Shown here one piece after another: positions 27,020-35,780 of a DNA stretch of 64,000 nucleotides. How positions within the stretch are numbered: position 1 is the stretch's first letter; each line of letters starts with the position of its first letter. The notes under the pieces are model-generated. The model worked only from the letters and a program-made list of their open reading frames with translations, did no database searches and had not been told where the DNA came from. The position numbers were made by a program, and so were the translations under genes. Location of the stretch: contig JAIPJS010000003.1 of the NCBI GenBank assembly GCA_021734025.1, positions 28,332-92,331 of the forward strand. Direction: 5' to 3'. Origin of the DNA: Candidatus Neomarinimicrobiota bacterium (GTDB lineage Bacteria; Fidelibacterota; JAANXI01).

Positions 27020-28167
27020 ATTGGATCGTACTGTTCGGAGGCACGCTCACAATCCTTTTGTTTATTGTGGCGATTTTGCTCCTCTCCTGGGCCAGTCACC
27101 GCCGGCTCCTGAAAGCGGAGGCGTTCACCCGGCAGATAATCGACAGAACATCGGCACTCATTGTTTTGATTAATTCCACCGGCAACATTTCCAGTTTCAA
27201 TAATGCGTTTGGAAGCCTGTTTAAATCGCAACTGTCGGATAATGACACGCAGAATTTTTTTAAGATTCTTCCCCTGGAGCAATCCAAAATTGACGCGATC
27301 CGGGGCGGGAATGAAGTCAACGTTGAAAGTTTTGTGGTAACGGGCGGTGAAGAAAACGTAGGGGACAGAATCTATATCGACTGGATTTTCCGTCCGTTTC
27401 AGTTTGAGTTTGGCGATGAACAATTAATTCTGGCCACCGGGATTGATGTGACTCAGCGAACTCAGGCGGAAGAAAAGGTACGGTTACACCAGAAGCGATT
27501 AAAACAACTCTCCGCCCAATTGATTCACGCACACGAACAGGAACGGGAACGGATCGCACGGGAATTGCACGATGAATTCGGACAAGCGTTGACCGCAATC
27601 CGGGTGAATTTAACCGAAATTGAATACGATATCCGCGAGAAGAAAGAAGAAAGCCTGGCCCACCGGATTCAGGACTCGAAGGCATTGATCGCCTCCAGCA
27701 TCTCGAATATGCGGGATTTGGCACACGAACTCCGCCCGAGTATTATCGATGACATCGGGCTAGTAGCCGCCGTCCGGTCCTATGGAAATCAATTCGCGAA
27801 CCGGTTAAATATCGGTTTCGATTTTAGAATAACCGGTCAGGAACGGAAACTGTCCCATGAGGAAGAGATTGTCATTTACCGCATTGTCCAGGAGGCGTGT
27901 AATAACATCACAAAGCACGCAGAGGCTGCCAACGTATGGATTCACATAAGCTTTCAAGACTCCAGGGTGGATCTGACAATCCGGGATGATGGCAAAGGGT
28001 TCGAACCGTCCCGGATTGAATCGAACGGCGACATCCGGTGCGGCATCGGATTGCTGGGTATGGAGGAGCGCGTCTCGCACATCGGCGGGCAATTTCAGGT
28101 GGAATCCCAGGTTGGCAATGGAACAAAAATTCACGTCAGTATACCGGAAGGGGGGGGACATGAGTAA
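26998..28167 (+). CDS. NarL-type sensor histidine kinase with one membrane helix and a PAS domain
   Basis: 389 aa. One N-terminal membrane helix (VLFGGTLTILLFIVAILLLSW) is followed by a PAS-like domain (about 45-160: ALIVLINSTGNISSFNNAF to ATGIDVTQRTQAEE), a HisKA_3 dimerisation helix with H191 in ARELHDEFGQAL, and a HATPase_c domain with NNITKHAEA (N box), DDGKGF and GIGLLGMEERV. The lack of an extracellular domain implies sensing in the membrane, in the cytoplasm, or through the preceding membrane protein. The response regulator begins inside its 3' end. Confidence 0.92.
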   Translation: MGESGELNWIVLFGGTLTILLFIVAILLLSWASHRRLLKAEAFTRQIIDRTSALIVLINSTGNISSFNNAFGSLFKSQLSDNDTQNFFKILPLEQSKIDAIRGGNEVNVESFVVTGGEENVGDRIYIDWIFRPFQFEFGDEQLILATGIDVTQRTQAEEKVRLHQKRLKQLSAQLIHAHEQERERIARELHDEFGQALTAIRVNLTEIEYDIREKKEESLAHRIQDSKALIASSISNMRDLAHELRPSIIDDIGLVAAVRSYGNQFANRLNIGFDFRITGQERKLSHEEEIVIYRIVQEACNNITKHAEAANVWIHISFQDSRVDLTIRDDGKGFEPSRIESNGDIRCGIGLLGMEERVSHIGGQFQVESQVGNGTKIHVSIPEGGGHE

Positions 28168-28810
28168 AATCAGAGTGGTACTCGCGGACGACCATACTGT
28201 TGTGCGTGAAAGCATCCGTGATCTGCTGAATCGAACAAATAAATTTGAGGTGGTTGGCGAAGCGGCCACCGGATCGGAAACCATTCAACTCGTGCAGGAA
28301 GTGGAGCCTGACGTAACCGTAGTAGATATCGGGATGCCTGAGCTAAACGGTATCGAAGCGACAAAACAGCTCCTCCGCCGGGATGAAGATATTAAAATCA
28401 TTATCCTCTCGATGTATTCCAATGAAGAGTATATCTCGCAGGTCTTTAACTCCGGAGCACAAGGCTATATTCTGAAGGATTCGGCGTCGGAAGAATTAAT
28501 CGAAGCCATTCAAACCGTTCATACCGGGGGAAACTACATTACATCAAAACTCTCAACTCTCATCGTGAATGAATACATCAAGCCAAAAAAGAAGGCATAT
28601 GATCCGCTTGATGAACTGACCGAGAGGGAACGCGAGGTCTTGCAACTCATCGGCGAGGGACACACCAACCAACAGATTGCCGAAAAACTGTTTATCAGCG
28701 TCAAAACCGTGGAAACCCACCGGACGAACCTCTCTAACAAGCTGGACATCCACAATAAGTCCGAGTTGATTCGATATGCGGTGAAGAGAGGTATCGTCAC
28801 GATTCAGTAA
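28160..28810 (+). CDS. NarL/FixJ-type response regulator, receiver plus LuxR HTH
   Basis: 216 aa from the ATG overlapping the kinase stop by 8 bp, with GGGGGGG as a strong if unusual ribosome binding site. A longer upstream frame is discarded because it lies inside the kinase gene. The receiver has acidic residues in VVLADDH and phospho-acceptor D56 in VTVVDIGMP; the C-terminal HTH has LTEREREVLQLIGEGHTNQQIA and KTVETHRTNLSNKL. It should bind DNA as a dimer when phosphorylated by the coupled kinase. Its targets cannot be read here. Confidence 0.95.
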   Translation: MSKIRVVLADDHTVVRESIRDLLNRTNKFEVVGEAATGSETIQLVQEVEPDVTVVDIGMPELNGIEATKQLLRRDEDIKIIILSMYSNEEYISQVFNSGAQGYILKDSASEELIEAIQTVHTGGNYITSKLSTLIVNEYIKPKKKAYDPLDELTEREREVLQLIGEGHTNQQIAEKLFISVKTVETHRTNLSNKLDIHNKSELIRYAVKRGIVTIQ

Positions 28811-29048
28811 ATCGAATTTGTACTGTTGTTCCCCCAAGTATGCCATGCGGGGAAAACCATCCCGCCTTACTAATTGATTCTCGTCCTCCCCCGGAGTAAA
28901 TTTACACATCCAACCGTAATTTCCCGATTGTCATGCACAACGGATAACTGACCAATGCCTGACCGGCATTTTTTCTATATCAAGATACACTATTTCCCTA
29001 AACCATTCCGTGGAGTCAGCCGCTGAAAGCACCGAAAGGAATTGTACA

Positions 29049-31127
29049 ATGATCCGTTTATCCGTCCCGAAAAAATTGACTATGGTCGTCTTGTGTTTCG
29101 TAATCGGCACAGGGATACCGGCACAGGACTCACCGGAAATGACGGCAACTGTCCAGATTTCCGAAACCGGGGAGCCAATCCATCCGTACGTCTACGGTAT
29201 GTTTACTGAACTACTGGGCAATATCTTCGAACACGGCCTCTGGGCGGAGATGCTGAGCGATCGAAAGTTCTTTTATCCGGTGGATACGACGACAACACTT
29301 ACCCCGGTGAATACCCGGCGCAACCAGAATCGATGGCGTCCGATTGGCGGGCCAACCATTGTAGAGATGGACAGCACGAATTCCTATGTCGGCGAACATA
29401 CGCCGATGCTACCGCTCTCCGAAACTCAACCCCGCGGCATACAGCAATCAGGATTAACCCTTGCCAAAGATATGGGATATACCGGCCGGATTGTCCTCGC
29501 CGGTGATCCGTCTGCCACGGTGAATGTAAGCCTGGTCTGGGGGCTTAATCCGGAAGAACGGGAAACCGTGACAATTCGTTCGGTGACCGATGACTATTTG
29601 AAATATCCGCTCTCATTCACAGCAGGGACTGATACGGAAAACGGCATTCTTGAAGTAACTGCAACTGGAACCGGGAAGTTGTACGTCGGCGCCGTTTCGC
29701 TCATGCGGGCGGATAATATCCAGGGCTTTCGATCCGACATCGTCGAACTATTGCGGGAACTCGACTCCGGGATTTACCGCTGGCCCGGCGGGAACATGCT
29801 GGCGGGATACAACTGGCGCGACGGCGTCGGCGATATCGATAAGCGCCCGCCACGATACGATTATGCCTGGAATGCGGTTGAGTCCAACGATGTGGGAACT
29901 GAGGAGTTCTTGGTGCTCTGTGATCTGCTGGGTATAGATCCGTATCTCGTAGTCAACATTGGATTCGGCGATGAACAGACCGCGGCTGACTGGGTGGAAT
30001 ACGTAAACGGATCTCCGGAATCGCCGATGGGACGCCTCCGCGCGATGAACGGTCATCCGGAGCCGTATGAAGTGAAATGGTGGGGGATCGGTAATGAAAT
30101 GTACGGAGAGTGGCAATTAGGCCATATGTCCATCGAGCACTACATCCTGAAACACAATTTGTTTGCCGAGGCCATGCTGGATGTTGATCCATCCATCAAA
30201 CTGATTGGCTGCGGGGCGAATCCGTTCGAGACAAGCACCACTGCCAGACATCACAGAAAGCCCCTGCCGGACAGCCTGCCGTATGAGTTTGGATCGCGGC
30301 AGGACTGGTCCGGGAAACTCCTGGATGGCGCATCGCACAACATGGATTTTCTGGCGGAGCACCTCTATCCTGTAACGGACCAGGCATTCGATGCAGACTC
30401 ACAGAAATTCGTCCCCGTGAATGATCCCGTGGTTGATCAGGTGCGCCGGGTGCCGAACCGGGTGAAGGCGATAGCGGAATCCTGGGAGCATTACGTGGAG
30501 GCGATGCCGCAGCTAAAGGAGAGCAGCATCACCTTTGCCGTGGATGAATGGACCGGCGGCGGCTGGGGCAGCGGCTTCGTCAGAACGTTATGTGCTGCAG
30601 AAGGATTACACGAAATGTTTCGGCATTCTGATATCATCACCATGGGAGGGTACACCGCCGTAACGTCTAACGTCCGCTGGACGCCCACCGATGCCACCTA
30701 TACTTCAATCGGACTATTATTCAAACTCTATCGTCACCATTTCGGGACGATACCGGTGCAAATCACCGGAAATTCTCCTCAACATCACGTGAAAGGCACC
30801 ATTGGCGTCGATCTTCCGGCGGAAACGTCCGGAAGCGATACCTACCCGCTGGATGTGGTCGCAGCGCTCACAGAAAATGGCGACACAGTGACGGTTGCCA
30901 TAACAAATCCAACAGAATCCGTGCAGGAAATATCCCTGGAATTTGATGGCAGCAGATTACGCAATAATACAAAGCAATACCAAATCGCTGTGCCGGAATT
31001 GCAGACACGAAATGTTCCCGGTGAAGAACCGGCCATCATGATCGAGGAGACGGACATCGGTCGTATGCCGGGTACCATCGAGGTTGCGCCATGGAGCATT
31101 ACGTTGTACGAAATTGGATTACGATAG
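29049..31127 (+). CDS. Secreted GH51 alpha-L-arabinofuranosidase
   Basis: 692 aa from the ATG after AAAGGAATTGTACA; signal peptide LTMVVLCFVIGTGIPAQ. The barrel has GMFTELLGNIFEHGLWAEML, YRWPGGN, acid/base E350 in GIGNEMYGEW and nucleophile E500 in VDEWTGGGWG; a C-terminal beta-sandwich ends the protein. GH51 enzymes release arabinofuranose from arabinan and arabinoxylan by a retaining mechanism. It lacks a C-terminal sorting module, so it is probably periplasmic. Together with the GH3 gene downstream it forms a small hemicellulose-degrading pair. Confidence 0.92.
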   Translation: MIRLSVPKKLTMVVLCFVIGTGIPAQDSPEMTATVQISETGEPIHPYVYGMFTELLGNIFEHGLWAEMLSDRKFFYPVDTTTTLTPVNTRRNQNRWRPIGGPTIVEMDSTNSYVGEHTPMLPLSETQPRGIQQSGLTLAKDMGYTGRIVLAGDPSATVNVSLVWGLNPEERETVTIRSVTDDYLKYPLSFTAGTDTENGILEVTATGTGKLYVGAVSLMRADNIQGFRSDIVELLRELDSGIYRWPGGNMLAGYNWRDGVGDIDKRPPRYDYAWNAVESNDVGTEEFLVLCDLLGIDPYLVVNIGFGDEQTAADWVEYVNGSPESPMGRLRAMNGHPEPYEVKWWGIGNEMYGEWQLGHMSIEHYILKHNLFAEAMLDVDPSIKLIGCGANPFETSTTARHHRKPLPDSLPYEFGSRQDWSGKLLDGASHNMDFLAEHLYPVTDQAFDADSQKFVPVNDPVVDQVRRVPNRVKAIAESWEHYVEAMPQLKESSITFAVDEWTGGGWGSGFVRTLCAAEGLHEMFRHSDIITMGGYTAVTSNVRWTPTDATYTSIGLLFKLYRHHFGTIPVQITGNSPQHHVKGTIGVDLPAETSGSDTYPLDVVAALTENGDTVTVAITNPTESVQEISLEFDGSRLRNNTKQYQIAVPELQTRNVPGEEPAIMIEETDIGRMPGTIEVAPWSITLYEIGLR

Positions 31128-31150
31128 AAGGGCATATCCTGATTTCAGCC

Positions 31151-31643
31151 GTCCCTGGCGGGACTATGGGTTGATTTCGGCGCTGGAACCCACCACTGAC
31201 GTGGTGGGTTGAAGGCAGCCGTCCCTTCGGGACTAAACCGAGGAGTATGGGATTTTCATCCCACAAAAATTGGTGCTTTACGGCCAATCGTCCCTGGTGG
31301 GACTTGGGTTTGATTTATGTTCGGCAACCCACTAGCGTGGTGGGCTGAAGGCAGCCGTCCCTTCGGGACTAAACCGAGGAGTATGGGATTTTCATCCCAC
31401 AAAAATTGGTGCTTTACGGTCAATAGTCCCTGGCGGGACTATGGGTTGATTTCGGCGCTGGAACCCACCACTGACGTGGTGGGTTGAAGGCATTCGTCCC
31501 TTCGGGACTCCCTCAAACAATGACCACTTGCACTGGAAATTTATGGTGTCGTTTTCCGTCCCGGCAGGGACGGACTGCTTTCAGCCCCGGGCGTTAGCCC
31601 GGGGAATAATGGCACCATTACCAAGGGAGTCCCGCCAGGGACG
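31151..31643 (+). repeat. Composite palindromic element, copy 5, with threefold tandem head
   Basis: The head module (GTCCCTGGCGGGACT, CCCACCACTGACGTGGTGGG, GTCCCTTCGGGAC) occurs three times, starting at 31,151, 31,290 and 31,426, i.e. a period of 136-139 bp. After the third head come the linker AAACAATGACC, CCGTCCCGGCAGGGACGG, CCCCGGGCGTTAGCCCGGGG and AGTCCCGCCAGGGACGACT. Spacer AAACCGAGGAGTATGGGATT is shared by units 1 and 2. It starts 24 bp after the GH51 stop and fills most of the 636-bp gap before the GH3 gene. Confidence 0.9.
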
Positions 31644-31763
31644 ACTGAATATGCCTGATAATTTTCCCGGGACACCACACATTGAATCTCACCATCCATA
31701 TTGCCTATATTTACAACAATTATCACCCTTCCAATTTGAATCAAAAATCGCGGGGAGCCCACC

Positions 31764-34700
31764 ATGAATTTCGAATTCCGCTTTTCTTCCGTCTGTCTGC
31801 TGGTAACGATTATACTGATTTCACCTGATCTGTGGAGTGCCGATCGCGACACCTATTACGATTACTGGGATCAATCTCAAATCCATGAGACGTGGATCGA
31901 TATGAACGGCAACGGGACCATGGAACCGTACGAAAATCCGGAATTATCTACGGAAAAGCGAATAACCGATCTGGTATCGCGTATGACGCTGGAGGAAAAA
32001 ACGGAGCAGCTGCAGAACTCAGCACCGGAAAACCACAGGTTGGGTATCCCGGATTACCAATGGTGGCTGGAGGGACTCCACGGCGTCACCGGCGGGGACT
32101 GGAGTATGCCGGGCGTCGGCACGGTGTTTCCCCAGACCATGGGAATAGCAGCTTCATTCAATACTGACCTGGCCAGCGATGTTTATGCCGCTGTCAGCAC
32201 CGAGGCGCGGGCAAAGTACCATCATGAAGGCAGCCCGGGGCTTAATTTTTATTCGCCGGGAGTGATGGGCGTCATGCGTGATGCCCGCTGGCAGCGGACG
32301 GAGGAATCGTTCGGCGAAGATCCGTATCTCATCTCGAAAATCGGGGTGGCTACCTTTCGGGCGTTCCAGGGAGAAGACGAGGATGTCAAATACCGCAAGG
32401 CAGAAGCCACGGCCAAGCACTTTGTAGCGAACCGCGGCCCGTTCGGACGGGATCATCCATATACGGATAAGAAGGGGCCCATCTCCGAGCGTCTGCTCCG
32501 GGAAATTAGTTTGCTTCCATACGAGGCGGCTATCCAGGAAGGAAACGTTGGCGAGATTATGGCCTCGTACAGCCGGCGTCCCACCGGACTGTCACCAGCA
32601 ATGGTACCGGCCAGCTTCAGCAAGCCGCTACTGACCGGTGTCCTCCGGGAAGAGCTGGTATTTACAGGACACATTACATCGGATTGCGGTGCAATCGCGG
32701 AATCGATGGGACTGTTTAATTCGCCAGAGATGACAAACACGCGTCCCGGTGCCGCCGCAGCCGCGGTCATCGCCGGGATAGACGTGAACTGCGGAAGTAT
32801 GCTGGGCTCCGGCTTGCTTATCGAAGCCGTGGAACTCGGCTTAATCGAGGAGTCCGTTATCGACGCGACAGTCAGCAGGCTTTTCAGGTCGCGTTATAAT
32901 CTGGGTCTGTTCGACCCGACGCAGATGAATCCGTATACCGAGATCTCTGCCGATACTATCGGTTCCGAAACGCATACCAGGATTGCACTCCGGGCAGCCA
33001 GGGAATCTATGGTATTACTTAAAAATGAAGGTGATTTGCTCCCGTTGAGCGAAGATGTTTCATCAATAGCGGTAATCGGGCCGTCGGCGGATGTGGCAGA
33101 GTTCGGCGGATACAGTGGCAGAGCGCCGTATCAGATATCTCCGCTGGAAGGAATACGCAAATTCGCTGGTGATAAAGTTGAAGTAAACGCCGATGCTGCC
33201 GGGATGTTACACGGCGTAAGCCAAGCCAGGGAGGCCGCAAGTGGGAGTGAGGTCGCTATCGTTGTTGTCGGTCCGCCGGAAGAAGGAGAGAACGCCACCC
33301 GCCCGAATCTTGCTGTCCCCGAATCGCACCTGAAAATATTGCGGGCCGTCCATGAAACGGGCGCTCCCACGATAGCCGTACTGATTAACGGAAGCCCGTT
33401 TGCCAGCGACTGGCTGAAGGAGAACGTGCCGGCTATCCTGGAAGCGTGGTATCCCGGCATGGAGGGCGGCACCGCTATCGCCGAAGTCCTGTTTGGTGAG
33501 TATAATCCAGGTGGGAAACTACCCATCACCTTTTCCCGTCCGGGGAAGGAACCGCTGTATTATAATCACAAAGGCGAAATCACCTATGACGAATCCACCT
33601 ATCTCTGGCCGTTCGGATACGGGCTGAGTTACACTGATTTTGCATACAGCAACCTGCAGGTAACTCCCGCAGAGTCCCGTCACGGAGACGTGACGGTGAG
33701 TGTGACGGTCGAGAATACCGGCGACCGCTCCGGAGATGCCGTAGTCCAGATGTATCTCAGGGATGTGGAAGCCAGTGTCGACCGACCGGTGAAGGAGTTG
33801 AAGGGATTCGACCGCATTTCGTTGGCACCGGGCGAGAGCCAGCAAGTGAAGTTCCAAATTACTCCAAAGATGCTCAGCCTCTACGATCGGGCTCTGAACA
33901 GGGTTGTGGAATCGGGTGAATTTGAGGTAATGATCGGAAAATCGTCACAGGATATCGTCCTTGAGAAAACTTTTACCGTCCGGCAAGATTCGGTGATTAC
34001 GCGAGGCCCGTCACTCGAATATGCGGATCTGCAACTTTCCAAAGAGGAAATTCTGGCTAACGAGCCGCTGTTCGTGGAGGCAACCCTTCAAAACACCGGA
34101 GAAATGACCGGATGGGATGAGACCGTTGTGATGCTCGATGGGGAAGATTACGCCTCTGCGATGTTTGGTATCGGTCCGAATCAGGATGAGAAGGTGAGTC
34201 TGCAAATACAGCTCTATGAACCGGGAGAGCACAAGATCTCGCTGGGGGGATTACCGGCAAAAACGGTGACGGTCTCTGTGCGGGAACCGGTATTCCGTTT
34301 CGACAGCCTGAATGTCACCTCTGATGTGCGATTTGGCGAACCGGTCGATGCGAGCGCGACGATATGGAACATGGGCAGCCGTGAGGGAGATCTCACTGCC
34401 AACCTATTTGTCGATGGGATGTTGGCGGAATCAAAAACTTTATCGGTGACACCTGGTTCCGGCGGTGGGAAGTCGACAGTTAGTTTTCGGCATCAGTTCG
34501 AGGAACCCGGAACGCATCAGATAGGTATCGGGAATCTCGCCCCGCAACCGCTGTTGGTATGGACGCAATTATCTGAACTCGCCGGTTACAAACCGGTAAA
34601 GCCGGCATTCCTGAATTCCAGTGGAAAATTCGGGAATTCCATCTCGGTTGGAAGTGATGAATATATTCAGCTGGTGGATAAAATTGCTGAGATCACCGAC

Positions 34701-35219
34701 GGGGAAAAGTCCTCATTCTTTCCGGAAGATGGCGAATTTACCATCGCATTCTGGTTTAAACCTGACCGGGAACAGTGGGGGCCTGCCACCCTGTTTGACG
34801 CCACGCAAAATCCCATTTATTTCTATATTTCCGGAACAGACAGCACTATCGGTTTACACTTTGAGCCTGCTGACGACAGTGACATGGAGATGGAGACCCG
34901 GTATCGCTTTCAGCCGGGGCAGTGGTATCACCTTGCAGCGGCCGGTCGCTTCTCAACCATCGAACCGCAGCGTCTGTATATCAATGGGAAGCAGATTGCC
35001 GAGCGGCAGGCGAAGGTAGTAAATCACGGCGTAACCGGTCAGCCGATCCTGGGCGCTTCGCGCGAGAATTATGGCTCGCCCAATACCGGATTTGCAGGCA
35101 GTTTCGACGAATTGCGGATGTACCGGCGGGCATTGTCAGCAGAGGAAATCCAGCGGATTTTCGAGGAGAATGCGGGAGATGTTGAGGGCCAGGTATTACA
35201 TGTTTCATTTGATGAGTAA
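31764..35219 (+). CDS. Secreted GH3 beta-glycosidase (xylosidase/glucosidase type) with added C-terminal domains
   Basis: 1151 aa, well above the usual 700-850 for GH3. Signal peptide SVCLLVTIILISPDLWS; then an EF-hand-like DMNGNGTMEP; the GH3 barrel with LGIPDYQWWLEGLHGV, KHFVANRG and nucleophile D307 in HITSDCGAI; the second GH3 domain (MVLLKNEGDLLPL, GYSGRAPYQISPLEGI); a fibronectin III-like domain (about 630-710); two CARDB-like sandwiches (about 750-935); and a LamG/concanavalin fold (about 955-1145: EFTIAFWFKPDREQWG, FDELRMYRRALSAEEIQRI). Substrate is likely xylo- or gluco-oligosaccharides, perhaps bound through the added domains. Paired with the upstream GH51. Confidence 0.92.
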   Translation: MNFEFRFSSVCLLVTIILISPDLWSADRDTYYDYWDQSQIHETWIDMNGNGTMEPYENPELSTEKRITDLVSRMTLEEKTEQLQNSAPENHRLGIPDYQWWLEGLHGVTGGDWSMPGVGTVFPQTMGIAASFNTDLASDVYAAVSTEARAKYHHEGSPGLNFYSPGVMGVMRDARWQRTEESFGEDPYLISKIGVATFRAFQGEDEDVKYRKAEATAKHFVANRGPFGRDHPYTDKKGPISERLLREISLLPYEAAIQEGNVGEIMASYSRRPTGLSPAMVPASFSKPLLTGVLREELVFTGHITSDCGAIAESMGLFNSPEMTNTRPGAAAAAVIAGIDVNCGSMLGSGLLIEAVELGLIEESVIDATVSRLFRSRYNLGLFDPTQMNPYTEISADTIGSETHTRIALRAARESMVLLKNEGDLLPLSEDVSSIAVIGPSADVAEFGGYSGRAPYQISPLEGIRKFAGDKVEVNADAAGMLHGVSQAREAASGSEVAIVVVGPPEEGENATRPNLAVPESHLKILRAVHETGAPTIAVLINGSPFASDWLKENVPAILEAWYPGMEGGTAIAEVLFGEYNPGGKLPITFSRPGKEPLYYNHKGEITYDESTYLWPFGYGLSYTDFAYSNLQVTPAESRHGDVTVSVTVENTGDRSGDAVVQMYLRDVEASVDRPVKELKGFDRISLAPGESQQVKFQITPKMLSLYDRALNRVVESGEFEVMIGKSSQDIVLEKTFTVRQDSVITRGPSLEYADLQLSKEEILANEPLFVEATLQNTGEMTGWDETVVMLDGEDYASAMFGIGPNQDEKVSLQIQLYEPGEHKISLGGLPAKTVTVSVREPVFRFDSLNVTSDVRFGEPVDASATIWNMGSREGDLTANLFVDGMLAESKTLSVTPGSGGGKSTVSFRHQFEEPGTHQIGIGNLAPQPLLVWTQLSELAGYKPVKPAFLNSSGKFGNSISVGSDEYIQLVDKIAEITDGEKSSFFPEDGEFTIAFWFKPDREQWGPATLFDATQNPIYFYISGTDSTIGLHFEPADDSDMEMETRYRFQPGQWYHLAAAGRFSTIEPQRLYINGKQIAERQAKVVNHGVTGQPILGASRENYGSPNTGFAGSFDELRMYRRALSAEEIQRIFEENAGDVEGQVLHVSFDE

Positions 35220-35231
35220 AGAGTAGCAGTC

Positions 35232-35452
35232 GTCCCTGGCGGGACTCCGGGCGTTTATTGAGTTTTTGCATCCCACCACTTGCGTGGTGGGTTAAAGGCA
35301 ATCGTCCCTTTGGGACTCTGTTAAACAATGACCACAGGCACAGGATTTTAGTGTTGTTGTTTTCCGTCCCGGCAGGGACGGACTGCTTTCAGCCCCGGAC
35401 ACCAGTCCGGGGAATCATGGTACCAAAAATAATGGAAGTCCCGCCAGGGACG
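35232..35452 (+). repeat. Composite palindromic element, copy 6, full length
   Basis: Starts 12 bp after the GH3 stop. Hairpins in canonical order: GTCCCTGGCGGGACT, CCCACCACTTGCGTGGTGGG, GTCCCTTTGGGAC, AAACAATGACC linker, CCGTCCCGGCAGGGACGG, CCCCGGACACCAGTCCGGGG, AGTCCCGCCAGGGAC. Compensating changes keep the CCCCGGAC/GTCCGGGG stem paired, so structure rather than sequence is conserved. Confidence 0.9.
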
Positions 35453-35780
35453 CCTGAACGACCTATAGCTTCGCTAATTATCCCGCATCATTTTATCCCG
35501 AATTGACCGAAATTCTGTGCCTTCACGCCAGTTGGGAAAATATCTAACACCTTAACATGAACCCGACAGGGTTCCTTACAAGATTTTATTTTCCTGTTGT
35601 GTTTCGTTACCAATCAGAGTAGTATAACTTGAATTAACTGATACTCTCATCAGTTAACTGCATTCGGGTTTCAAAGATGGACAACTTATAGATGCTGTTG
35701 GATGGTTAACTGTCATCCTAATGTGGGAATTTTGGGTATAGACTCAATTTCCTGAACACCTGTTCAATTGGAATCCGAAT
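35453..35780. promoter_or_regulatory. Upstream region of the Reg_prop kinase, with an inverted repeat
   Basis: No gene is supported. TTAACTGAT/ATCAGTTAA (9-bp arms, 6-bp spacer, 35,634-35,657) lies about 125 bp before the kinase start and could be an operator. Another GTTAACTG occurs near 35,706. A candidate site for autoregulation by the coupled regulator, by inference only. Confidence 0.4.

Noticed and set aside
24723..31643. Regularly repeated motifs as a CRISPR array
   Set aside because: The repeated units are palindromic, of different kinds in fixed order, with conserved rather than unique spacers and a 136-139-bp period; no cas gene is nearby.
31528..31767. 79-codon frame upstream of the GH3 gene
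   Set aside because: Entirely inside repeat copy 5; similar frames occur in other copies because the repeat lacks stops in one frame.
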